This document shows positions 26,701 through 35,900 of a stretch of 64,000 bases of DNA, in pieces. This stretch comes from Pteria penguin (lineage: Eukaryota > Mollusca > Bivalvia > Pterioida > Pteriidae): positions 65,406,306-65,470,305 of the forward strand of contig CM068583.1 of the NCBI GenBank assembly GCA_035048485.1, in the 5' to 3' direction. Positions within the stretch are counted from its first letter, which is position 1; every line of letters begins with the position of its first letter. Below the pieces are notes generated by a model. The model had not been told where the DNA came from, did no database searches, and saw only the letters and a list, made by a program, of their open reading frames with translations. Both the position numbers and the translations under genes were made by a program.

Positions 26701-29586
26701 TATTATGCTTTATTGTACATTATTAATTCTTAAATTGAAATATCTCTATAATCCTTTAAATGTAATATGGACATGTACATGTATAATTACTATTAATGAT
26801 TTTAAGAAATATATATACAGAATTCTGTCTGAAATAGAGATATATTTTTATGTATGTATATAAGATATGTATTACATATACATATATTAAGATATATATT
26901 ATGTACACGTATAAGAGGATATACTTACTGAAACCAGACCATTGTGACCTGTAAATACAAATCATGGAAATATAATACCCCATGATAATCCTGATATTTA
27001 TGATCATCTGAATTATCAATGGAGAAAAACAAACAATAAACTACTGTATACAGCTTTGAATTAGCCCAGTCTTTTTTTCGCCCTTTGACGACCTGAAACT
27101 TATTAGCCTTGCATTGAATTCGCCCTCCCCTCCCTATACGCAATATATGCATAATTGCATGCCTGCCAGTTTTTATAATTCATTTTATATTGTGTAATTG
27201 TCTTTTAAATAATTTTATTAGACACCTACATACTTTTATATCGACAGCGGATAAATGTTTTAAAATATCGATGTTTTAAATAAGAATGAAATAAACATGT
27301 CCATTGAACTATGGGTTAAAATTTTTTCAGTTGTGACTGATGTTGGAAAAATGCTCGCCCCGTTTTGAATCTGCCCTCTAATCAGAGAATGAAAAGTGCA
27401 AAAATAAAATAGGGGCCAAATATTCCCTGTATACAGTATTGTGAATTATCCAATTAAGATAATAATACCTGTGTATAAACACAATTAAATGAGACTGAAA
27501 CAAAAGATAATTTCTCAGATGTCCTGGTGATGACCTGTCTATGTTAATAATGCAATGATAAAAAGAAAAGGAATATATCTTTCTACAAGCACATTGTAAT
27601 TAACAAAGGAGTTTGAAAAATATGGAGGGAGTTACCAATATAATAATGGTTGATTCTGTATGTCAGAAAATAGATAGGATGGGTTTTAGTTCATTTCAAT
27701 AGCATTTTAGTTGGTATAATAGTCCCTTTTCTTATACTGCTTGTGTACACATGTAGCCAGGGCTAGCATTTATTTACAAATATCAAATTATATTTGACAT
27801 AAAAAAAATATTTATTTAATAATTGTTATCAAATATACCACCATCAGACGATACCTCAGAATAGCGTTAGCGTTTAACCTCTCTAAAAGTCTATAGTCTA
27901 CCTTTTCACTTTAATTGTGGGACTGAAATTAATTTTGGAGTGGCAATTAAGTCTTTTCGTTAAACAGAGTTACTTCCCATATGAGCAGGTATCTGACTTC
28001 AAACCATTGTGACGTCAACCAGTTTTATGGCAACTGGTGTAAAATTGCGGGAAGTGATATAGAAATTGTATGACGTCACAAGGGTTTGACGTCAGATACC
28101 TGCTCAAATGGGAAATAACTCTGCATTACGAAAAGATCCAATTAAAATCATCACTCAGTGCCAGCAAAATGACATTATAGAGACAATCAATAGCTTAATT
28201 ATTATGACATCAAACATTTTCAATAAACGTAGCTATTTGCCACCCTTCACGTCAGTGACTCGCAGTTAACCTGAAATTAAGGTCTATTGATGTTTAAGAA
28301 GACTGTTTTTCGCCATGCATTCACAGAAGCATATAATATGGGGACTTGCCATTTGCCACAACTGTATGCATATAGCTAAATTAGTCTGAATTAAAACATG
28401 TTTAAGAAAATAAATTTAAGTGCCTCTGTGCTGCAATAATGTTCTAAATGTGTTCCTATAGACTGTTTTAAACACTTTCAAAGGAACCAAGGGAAGTAGG
28501 GGTACTTTTTAACGATATGTCTCATGTTCAACCAAAAATTAAGCAGATTGATTCCCCAAAATCTGAAAAAAATATAAAATTATAGTGAATAAATATTGAA
28601 GATTATCTCCCGAGTAATAGTATTTTAACATTCTAAAGCAAATTTAGATAAATTTGTAAATTCTATAATTGTACTTGTAAGTAATTGAGGAAATATAGAT
28701 TTTAAACCATTTGCATGCATGCATGCTCTCTCTTTTCTGAATTGGTTATTCTCAATTTAATTACTATGCTGTCGGCCTATTCTGCACCTTTAAGCACACT
28801 TAATGCCTATCTTTACTCGGTTTGAAAAAAAACCCCAACAAAATAACATTCAACACTTTACAGATCTTTACTCTGTAGGGTGATACAATTTTTATTTGTT
28901 ATCCAGTTGTATAAATAAGAAAAAACATAGCTAATATCAACGTACCCATGCGTCACCTGAATGCCAACTATGTCGGCTAATTCTGCGCTATCGAGGCTAC
29001 AGTGTATATAAAAATGAAACAGACTATAATTTTAGACAAAATTGACATGAAGTGGATTTCTATGAAAAGTTGAAATTTGCTATAGTTGGCTCAGGGCCAA
29101 TTGAACTCGCGATATTTTTCCTGTGTATTATTGTAAATTAAATGATTTTGCTCAATCTACTGTTTTTCTTCTTGAACATTTGGCCTTCTTACTATTGAGG
29201 CTGAGTCCTATTTTCTTTAATTGTATACAATCAGAGATAAAACAGAGCCGGCCTCAAAAATGTGCACCAGTGTTTACAGGGAAATGATTACAATGTCACA
29301 AAATGCTCAACGCAGAATTAGCTGACGCACAGAATAATAGGCCAACACTGGCCAATATTTAATATGAATATTTATTATGATTCTTGTACCTTAAGAAATA
29401 TTTCATGTTCACTCTATGTGTAAACAACTTACCAGCTCCAATGACGATGGCATCATAATTGGTTTGTAATTGATATCCATTGTGTTGCGTTGACAGGAAA
29501 AACTTGTTTGTTTTATTTAAAGCAGTAAATTGCAATCTTCCAAACAAGTTTATACCACCTATATGCATAACTGTTTTGGTTGACAT
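2919..29586 (-). CDS. PYROXD2: PYROXD2-like mitochondrial FAD-dependent oxidoreductase (3'-truncated by window edge)
   Basis: Thirteen exons, minus strand, frame kept at all junctions: 29433-29586, 26929-26948, 25389-25482, 24957-25030, 14883-15038, 14565-14715, 14012-14073, 10168-10265, 9679-9820, 9080-9211, 6045-6117, 3370-3526, 2919-3070. They encode about 488 residues; family members have about 580, so roughly 90 C-terminal residues lie left of the window. The protein starts at the first Met of exon 1 with a basic, Ser/Thr-rich leader that fits a mitochondrial presequence. It then has the FAD dinucleotide-binding motif [16 protein letters not shown] (near residues 44-59), followed by the [12 protein letters not shown] and [15 protein letters not shown] blocks. 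Later matches are [68 protein letters not shown] and [16 protein letters not shown], all typical of PYROXD2 (phytoene-desaturase/carotenoid-isomerase-like family). No substrate can be read from the sequence. Exon 2 is only 20 nt. The exon 3 donor (CAG|GTCCAT) is weak. Introns are swollen by minisatellites. It is divergent from the V-ATPase subunit e gene. Confidence 0.93.
3071..3369 (-). other. PYROXD2 intron between exons 12 and 13
   Basis: AT-rich intronic sequence. Nothing beyond the splice sites is recognisable. Confidence 0.8.
4655..4870 (+). mobile_element. Truncated hairpin-led repeat (same family as 44797-46012)
   Basis: It opens with AACTAGAACTGTCC and a 5' hairpin (TGTCC/GGGACA), then 'caaataccccttgcagcag', the same opening as the element at 44797. 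Only a trace of the internal 'aggtcaaggtcatg' repeats remains and no 3' hairpin is visible, so it is a short or decayed copy. It lies in the PYROXD2 intron between exons 11 and 12. Confidence 0.6.
5071..5275. mobile_element. MITE, copy 1 (gtcttttcgtta TIR family)
   Basis: A ~205-bp segment has imperfect terminal inverted repeats: 'gtcttttcgttatacagag' on the left, and 'ctctttttgttaaacagag' on the right when reverse-complemented. The inverted homology runs on through 'ttacttccc' and 'tatctgacgt'. A second copy lies at 27951-28138. It is non-coding. It carries several TGACGT/ACGTCA motifs. A clean target-site duplication was not found for this copy. Confidence 0.7.
6119..8805. repeat. 41-bp minisatellite (~65 copies) abutting PYROXD2 exon 11
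   Basis: A continuous array of 41-bp units (aaataatacaaatcaatg... ending ccagctcacta) has few variants: atacAAatc/atacCAatc, gtgTAcac/gtgACcac/gtgAAcac. It starts immediately next to the 3' splice site of exon 11 (exon boundary 6117). A 17-unit block (697 bp) is itself duplicated, as shown by the rare 'ctaagataa' variant at 7159 and 7856. Two rarer units carry a 9-bp 'tgtaacaaa'-type insertion near 6418 and 6500. Confidence 0.97.
8806..9079 (-). other. PYROXD2 intronic sequence, no feature
   Basis: Unique AT-rich intronic DNA between the 41-bp array and exon 10. A short sequence 'agtaatacattatcagtcc' is present twice with variation (near 8850 and 8912). Confidence 0.7.
10266..11120 (-). other. 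PYROXD2 intron 7, unique part
   Basis: AT-rich intronic DNA between exon 8 and the hairpin-led element at 11121. No exon, RNA gene or transposon end was recognised. Confidence 0.7.
11121..11555 (+). mobile_element. Hairpin-ended non-autonomous element (Helentron-like)
   Basis: The 5' end is AACAAGAG followed directly by the hairpin GTTGTC-AGAA-GACAAC (11128-11143). The body contains 'aggtcaaagtcacaaggtc' type repeats found in other elements of this window. The 3' end has a hairpin (CCAG.....CTGG, 11531-11547) followed by CAAGCTAATAA. Compare 57719-59415 (hairpin then GCTAA). It is non-coding and lies in the PYROXD2 intron between exons 7 and 8. Confidence 0.6.
12188..14011. repeat. 48/61-bp minisatellite built from the end of PYROXD2 exon 7 and its donor site
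   Basis: An array of two interleaved unit types (48 bp with 'cattaactcagag', 61 bp with 'cataatgtgtggtgttatc') shares a core, 'ctatttacactgacctta', followed by 'gtggtaggagcagtcat'. Reverse-complemented, the core is the last part of exon 7 (GAGTTAATGACTGC... ACCACTAAG, encoding ELMTAPTTK) plus its donor GTCAGTGTAAATAG. The array runs without a break into exon 7 (14012-14073). About 33 copies are present. The short plus-strand frames within it are repeat artefacts. Confidence 0.96.
15215..15480. repeat. Degenerate ~35-40-bp tandem repeat
   Basis: About seven imperfect copies of a unit around 'acaagaagagaatcagtaaa' and 'aggacactgaatata'. It is intronic in PYROXD2 (intron 4). The antisense frame across it is a repeat artefact. 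Confidence 0.75.
15645..19820. repeat. 29-bp minisatellite, ~150 copies, PYROXD2 intron 4
   Basis: The unit is 'gggttataaacatactg' plus 'tactaagagcct' (29 bp). It has 30-bp variants ('ctggtact') and shortened ~17-bp units ('gggttataaacacact') interspersed in recurring order, which gives higher-order structure. Larger blocks repeat as well, e.g. the series around 16560-16980 and 16980-17160. It extends 4.2 kb and is the largest array in the window. Confidence 0.97.
19821..20309. other. Intronic spacer between two minisatellites
   Basis: Unique AT-rich sequence in PYROXD2 intron 4. No gene or element recognised. Confidence 0.7.
20310..20901. repeat. ~27-bp 'ggaattctaaatagagcc' minisatellite, segment 1
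   Basis: Degenerate units of about 26-28 bp (ggaattctaaatagagcc plus ttgtgaact). Nearly every unit has a GAATTC. The same array resumes at 21225-21530 and 23851-24850, so it was probably one array that was later interrupted. Confidence 0.93.
20902..21224. mobile_element. Insertion in the 27-bp array, left part with TACTGTAAA end
   Basis: Non-minisatellite sequence begins exactly at 'tactgtaaatgtggaaat', a repeat-element terminus whose inverted counterpart 'gtttacagta' ends at 23850. It contains 'tcatgattttacaataatca' (near-palindromic). No coding capacity. Confidence 0.5.
21225..21530. repeat. ~27-bp minisatellite, segment 2
   Basis: Same unit as 20310-20901 (GAATTC-bearing ~27 bp), isolated between two stretches of inserted DNA. 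Confidence 0.88.
21708..22986 (+). mobile_element. Hairpin/AACAAGAG-type element with three ~320-bp internal repeats
   Basis: Starts AACAAGAGCAACACCAAGCG, the same AACAAGAG opening as 11121 and 57719. The interior has three copies of a ~320-bp unit: 'aaatttctcaaaaatgaag' near 21964, 22283 and 22605, preceded by a poly-C tract and by 'aaaacatgacctaggacata'. It ends in 'ggacagacggacggacgtca' and 'ggatgggtgtataaaaac', a GTATAAA end like that of 44797-46012. Non-coding. Confidence 0.55.
23040..23665. mobile_element. Small inverted-repeat transposon inserted in a (TA)n microsatellite
   Basis: The left end 'tttgggttgtcaa' and the right end 'ttgacaaccctaa' are inverted repeats (11 of 12 match). Next to them are partly inverted 'cgagtacc' and 'ccgagtac' motifs. 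The element is flanked on both sides by TA repeats (23008-23039 and 23665-23757), so it appears to have landed in a microsatellite and any target duplication is masked. The end resembles hAT-type termini, but this is only a suggestion. The short frame at 23168-23413 has no recognisable match. Confidence 0.55.
23665..23757. repeat. (TA)n microsatellite
   Basis: Uninterrupted TA dinucleotide for about 92 bp. Frames reading IYIYIY through it are artefacts. Confidence 0.98.
23851..24850. repeat. ~27-bp minisatellite, segment 3
   Basis: GAATTC-bearing ~27-bp units, as at 20310-20901, resuming directly after 'gtttacagta'. The array ends about 105 bp before PYROXD2 exon 4. Antisense frames rich in 'FRIPVH' are repeat artefacts. 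Confidence 0.93.
26099..26240. repeat. 46-bp tandem repeat, 3 copies
   Basis: Three near-identical 46-bp copies (starting 26099, 26145, 26191; 'ggtgtagttgtataattagg' core), with looser related sequence from 26030 to 26350 ('acaagagccggaaga'). In the PYROXD2 intron between exons 2 and 3. Confidence 0.9.
27951..28138. mobile_element. MITE, copy 2 (gtcttttcgtta TIR family)
   Basis: 188-bp element with ends 'gtcttttcgttaaacagag' and 'ctctgcattacgaaaagat', inverted, with further inverted homology 'gcaggtatctgac'/'gtcagatacctgc'. It is flanked by the 7-bp direct repeat CAATTAA (27944-27950 and 28139-28145), consistent with a target-site duplication. Same family as 5071-5275. In PYROXD2 intron 1. 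Confidence 0.75.
28767..29348. mobile_element. Inverted-repeat element with nested 'GGC(C/T)(T/A)ATTCTGC' ends
   Basis: Left motifs 'gtcggcctattctgc' (28770) and 'gtcggctaattctgcgc' (28971) reappear inverted as 'gcagaattagctgac' (29311) and 'cagaataataggccaaca' (29328). This suggests a ~580-bp non-autonomous transposon with subterminal repeats. No coding frame and no certain target duplication. Confidence 0.45.
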
Positions 29587-29947
29587 CTTATTTTATGACA
29601 GATTTACACTCTATTACATCTACTCATCATTATGAAACTCTGCCACATTAGCATCTTATGATCTATCATCTACTGTGATATCTATATCTATCAAGCCTCA
29701 AGGTATTTTAAAAATAAATCTAGAGCTATTAAGTTATTGAATGGCGCGTATGATTTTCTTGTGTCGATATCATATCATATCAGCCAGTCCCTAAATAAGC
29801 AGCTGTCAATCTCCCTGAAATGCAAATTAAACGAAAATCAACCAGTTCACCTGACATTAATTCAATTTTTATTTTCAATTTATCGGGATCAATATTAGTT
29901 ACTCTCGGATCATGTGATACCAACTTCCGCATTTGTAAGTTGTCAAG
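29587..29947. promoter_or_regulatory. Shared (bidirectional) promoter region PYROXD2/ATP6V0E
   Basis: Only 361 bp separate the divergent start codons of the two genes, and no other gene lies between. Both 5' UTRs must fit here unless upstream non-coding exons exist. No TATA box can be firmly assigned. The presence of a promoter is inferred from gene arrangement. Confidence 0.65.
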
Positions 29948-32900
29948 ATGGTGGACCGAGTAGCTTTGCCAGTTGTGATTGTAACGGGATTTTGGGCTGT
30001 TATAGGAATAGTTCTTCCAATAATTGTACAACTCTTAATGAAAGGATCACCGAACAAAGGGTAGCTTATATATTTGTAAAGAATATATTTCATTTACAGA
30101 TAGATGATAGTGATTATGCGGCGTCGGGATCATTCGTACTGATACGTTTTCGTACTGGGATTTTTCGTAACGCTCGTACGAAAAATTGGGTTCTTTCGTA
30201 CTGATTAGTGAGATCATTCGTACTGGTATATATCATTAAGTGTAATTATGTATATCGTTCGTACTGGTATATATCATTATGTGTAATTATGTGTTTTGAT
30301 AACTAATGATACATTGAACACTGTCCAAGCTCATATACAGATGCAATTATTTTCATTGATCGCTCTTCAATATGATACATGCATTTAAATCAGCAATTAC
30401 TTGAAGTGGTGCATATTATCCAAATTGGATAAACACCGGCATCCACCTCTGGTATTTTGATTGATACAGGATTGGTGTGTGGTTCAGGTGTTAATTGGAT
30501 AAACACCAGCATCAACCTCTGGAATTTTGATTGCTAATCAGTGTAATCACATCGTAAACTTTTTATAAAATATTTTATTGAATATTATAATGATCCTGTT
30601 CTTCATTAATCTCTCCCTCTTTCGGTCTCGTTATTTCTATACTGACCAATATTTTTATGCAACATTCATGCATCAATATAGAAACATTGGACAACAACAT
30701 GGTCAACTCCCTGGGATGGGAACCACTACAGATCAGAAGAGTAAAGATCCGCCTTCTGTTGCTATTCAAGATCCAGCACAATCTATTCGCCATTCCAGCA
30801 GAACAATACCTAATCCAGACAGACACCAGGACAAGGGGACAACATACCTTTCGCATCCCAACAGCGAAAAAGGATGTATACCGGTTCTCCTTCTTCCCGC
30901 GAACCATCAGGGATTGGAACAGACTTCCATCAGCAATGACATCAGCATGTTCCTTGGAGGACTACAGGACTGCAATGGGCAACATACCACCTGCCCACTT
31001 CAGCTTAGGATGAGGGCAAAAGATTTTAACTTTTTAACTGTATCATACTGCCCTGAGAGGCTTTTATCTTGACTGCCACATGAAGTATAACGCTCAACTT
31101 TTGAGTACACTTCATATTGGAAGAAGAAGAAGAACAACAACCAGGACGAGTAATATATACCCGGTACGAAAATCAGAAATTTCATACGCAATGCTCGTGA
31201 ATGAACAACAACATAGCTAAACAGTTCAAATAATTTAATATGTATATATTTTAAGCATACAAATGTAGGTTTAACATCCGTACGAATAATCCCGGTAGTG
31301 GTACGAAAGATCCCGTACGAAAAATCCCAGTACGAAAACGTATCAGTACGAACGATCCCGGAACCGATTATGCACTTCATTGGCATTACTCTGGAGTTTG
31401 TACGTGTATGTCATGTTTACTTATTCTGACTAATATTCATGTGACATATGATATTTATGGTATATAGATTTTTCTTATTGATAGCAAGATAATGTAGTAA
31501 AATCTTATTATAAAAACATTTAAACTATTTATATTCATAGACTGATCATCATGTACAGATATCCTTGATCACAGATGTTCTTTTAGATACAGAGATTGTT
31601 CAACTCATATTGACTTACACCATATTGACATACATCAATTCAACATATAGATTAATATATAACTAGCAACCCCAGCAAAATGACAAATTGTATGTATCTC
31701 ACCCGTGTTTGTTCTGTCCAGTGACCCTTGTTATTAACTTGATTAAGTCTGTAACATTTGGAGCCTATGTAGTCCTGCAATGCATAACTTCATTCTTCTT
31801 ATTTACTTGCTGTTCGGAACAGAGTCTTGCCGGTAGTGCCTGTCATTACATGTAGTTCTTTAATCAGCAATTTAGTGAGGTAGAAACGTGGGGGTGTATT
31901 CAAATAAAAAGAGGTTGCCAGCTGAAATGCAACATGAATTACACAGATCAAACATTAAACTAAATGCCACTTACTGTGAAATATCGAAAAATAATCCAAA
32001 ATGCACAAAAATTTGATATTTTTAATGTTCACCTAATTTTGAGAAAAATCAAATATGGAAAAATCCCCGAGAACACATTCAGAACTAAAATGAGCATATA
32101 ATTTACAGATTGAATTTCACAAAATGAATAGATTGTAGATTTATCTCTATTATTTACTCATTGATTAATCTATTTATTATATTAAACAGTAAGCAAGTCA
32201 TTTTATACTTCATTTTAACCTATGATATCTTATGTCTTTTCTATCAATTGCAACTTGAGCATAGGTGAACGTACATATATTTGTTTTGCAACAATTTAAA
32301 AAATTTTTTACTAATTCAATTGTCTATTCAAAACATGTTTTAACAGACATTATAAAATATTTATCCTTGTTTAAACCTGAATTAATAGAATATGTAACAT
32401 TCATAAGGTAAGGATTAAAATAACTAAAAATCATTTAAACTAATTCCGAGCTTAAAAGTGCTGTGCAAGAATTTTCATCTGCAACACATTTACTATAAAG
32501 AGTAAAGACCCCAACAATATGAGCTCGCGCTTGTCAGCGAAGTCATGTTTATAGGACTAGAGCCTATGCATTATCGTATCATCATGGTTGTGGCATAACA
32601 TTAACAAATCCTCATCAAACTTGCAGAAGTTTCATCATAGCTCCATATCTTGAGGAGGAGAAGCTATCATGGAGGGAGAATATGTCTCTGTCTAGTTTTT
32701 TGTTACTAACTTGGTTGGAGGAAATTCTATTTAACTTATTTGGTACCTGCATGTAGAGCATTGGGCTGTAAGTCCAAAGGTCCCGAGTTTGATTCCTAAC
32801 AGAGAGGACAATTTTTATACTGATTGTAATTAATCTTTGTTATGTTTTGGTGCCCTACGTGTTGTTGTTGTTTGTGATGTCCTCCCCCCAAGATATCGTA

Positions 32901-35900
32901 CACATCTGTGTAAACTTGTGATAGTATGATGATACACCAGATGGTGGAATGTACTTCAACGGAAGAAGAAACTTATAATTTGGGGTTGTCAGGGAGTAAA
33001 ATTCGTTGAAATACTTCAGGAGATATGTGGGCCCTTAACATAGAAAATTCAGGGCCCACATGAAATTCTAGGGGCCCACAAAGCAAAAAATCAAATTCAA
33101 AGAATTTATCTAAATTTTAAAATCTTTATTATTCTTTTCATTTAATTTTAAATTCTTTCATTCTTTCCATTAATTTTCCAAACACTTTGCTCTCTGCTTC
33201 ATCCAATTCTTCTTCAATATCACTCTTTTTCATTTTGTCTCACATTCTCACTTTCATTCACTGACTCACTTGCTGACTCAGCCTCACATTTTACATCATT
33301 CTCTCTTACTGCGTCTCACCATCTTTGGTGTCTGTTAACCACTGCCTACTATCTGACCATTTAGAATTGAAAGGTATTTTTCTCTTATCCCTTTCATAGT
33401 TCTTAAAATAATCATGTCTGTACTCCCATTGTTGCTTTCTTTTTAACAGATTTTGAACTCCCGCTTATGTAACGCTACATTATAACATGGAGTGATGTAC
33501 AATAGCTTTAATTACCGGTACTGTTTACTTATCTTGATTTGAACATGAAAGCGAAAGTGAAAGTAAGAATATATTGATGTAATTTAAGAAAGTGGAAATG
33601 TAAAAAAGATAAAAACACAGAAGAAATACCAAAATATTTGCCTGTTTCTCAGATTTTATCCATTTGATTTGTACTGTTCTATACTCTGATCGAAAACTTC
33701 AGTCCAGATTTTGTAACTTGCCATGTGTGGGTGACCATGTAGACGATTTTTGGTTGCCCACTGGTAGATTTTAGTCACCAGTGGAATTGGCGAGTGTGAA
33801 TTTTACTCCCTGGGTTTTTCACTTTTGTACATTTGTACAAGTGTTACTGTCACCAAACTCAGAAACTGTCACCATTGGATCATATTGAGAAGCAGTCATT
33901 GATTGAGTTCTTTTTTTGTTTTGGACAAGGATGCTGTACCGGACTTACTTGGTTTGCTTGAGAAACTCCACAGTCCACTAAGTTATATGTTTATATTTTG
34001 ACTGTAAAAAACCTTTGTTTTTACCTTTAGAAGTTTTTGTTTGACTATGTAAATTAACAAACATCCCATTAAGGGAGTTTGGTAACATATGAACTATAAT
34101 TAATCTTTGATTCATTATGGTTTTGGTTTATGATGGTATTAATCACTGAAGATACCCCCTTCAAGTGAAACTATTTTTTTATCAGAAAAGTAAAGAAGGG
34201 ATGGATTCATGATGTAAGTTGAGGAAAACAAAATAAGCACATGTATCTCACTATCTTCAAACTTTTTCAAGCTGTCAATTTGTTTGTGAAGGAACAATTT
34301 GCGCTAAGGTTGATAGCGATATAGGCTCAATTTGGCCTCTTGTTTAAAGTCATATTGTGATTAAATGTACATGTGTATAATTTGTAAAGATTCAGAACTG
34401 TTACTTCATATTATTAATATTATGCATGTACAGATGCACAAAATGTAGGAATGAGTATCGGTGCTCAGAAAGTGTATAGCAATATATGTACCAGTATTTC
34501 AATATTTTTCTAGGAATATCATGATACAAGTACATAATTTAAATTCATTCTCTGAATAAATCTATGTACATGTATTCAATAGCTATTTTAAAATTGTGAG
34601 AATGTTTTCTACATGTTAACTATATCATCTCTTAATTACAGTGATGTTGAAAAGTGTCAGTCTGAAGGTTTTGACAAACAAAATTTCATTTGGACCGACA
34701 AAATGCTGAATTTTTTGTGTATACGGTATATATTTGTCCTGACTGGCAGAATTTTCAAAATCACTGAAATTGAATGATATATTTAAAAACTTTTCAACAT
34801 CTCTGTTCATAACCAAACACTTAATGTACTCACTGAGTTGGTAAGATTTGCCCATTTGAATCTGTATCAGTACAGTCAGGGCTTTCATTGCATTAAGAAT
34901 GCATACATGTAGTTTGAAACATATGTGAATCTCATAATTTTTTATTGTGTATTGAAAAATGCTGACTGACATGTAAGCACATACATCCTTTGATGAATCT
35001 GATCTACAATTTAAGCATGAGTGATCCAGATAAGTAATTTGGGATAATTCAGTATTGGAGAAAGTACATGTATAGGTGTTACAATTATCAAACATGTGCC
35101 ATAGGTTCATCTTGGGATGCTGACTTAAGCGTATGCATCTTATGATGCATCTGACCTACCATTTCAGCTTGAGTGACTCGATTCAAGATTACAGTGTTCT
35201 GTAGAGCTTTCTGCTATTCACTGTAGTGAAGTGAGCATTGTAAACTTTGATTACACTTCAGTATGTTTTGAATTTTTTCATTACACCTTTAAGAAATGTA
35301 CATGCATTTTTTTATAGCATTGTGAATTAAATGTATTTGTTTTAGTTGAAAACAAGATTGATAGCTACCATAGGCCTGAAGGCCAATGAAAACACATGTA
35401 TTTCATTTTGAGGGTTTTGTCAGAGGATATGTTACAATAAAGCAATATTGGCCCATAAGGTTTCCTGAAAATATTTCAAGCTTTAAAATACATATACTGG
35501 GTATGGCCAAAAAAAAAAAATAAAAAAAAAAAATTCAGACTTAATGCATATGTCTTCTTATCCCTTATAAAAACAAAATAGTTACTCCCAAGACATGTTT
35601 TGCCCACCAATATGAGAATGATTCAGGGATATATCTAAAAAAAAAGCCTTCATGTCAGTTCTTAATTAAAATATGCTGTACCCTTCTTAATAATTCTTTT
35701 TGTATTTGAATGTTTTTATAGGTTGGTACAAATAATGTTGATGTTGACAGCATTTTGGTGCTATCTGTTGTAAGTATTTACTGTTTATTTCACGACATTC
35801 ATAATCATATAGAATAATTATCAGAGATATTGATATATCTAATTAAAAGATGTGAATAAATCATTAGTTATATATCTTACCATTGGTGTTGTATCATTAC

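Noticed and set aside
32750..32820. Functional tRNA gene
   Set aside because: A B box-like and partial anticodon-arm sequence exist, but the acceptor stem does not pair and the sequence continues as a SINE body.
34625..35110. 161-codon minus-strand frame
   Set aside because: Lies within ATP6V0E intron 1, has no recognisable domain, and partly overlaps an old local duplication. Possible but unsupported as a gene.
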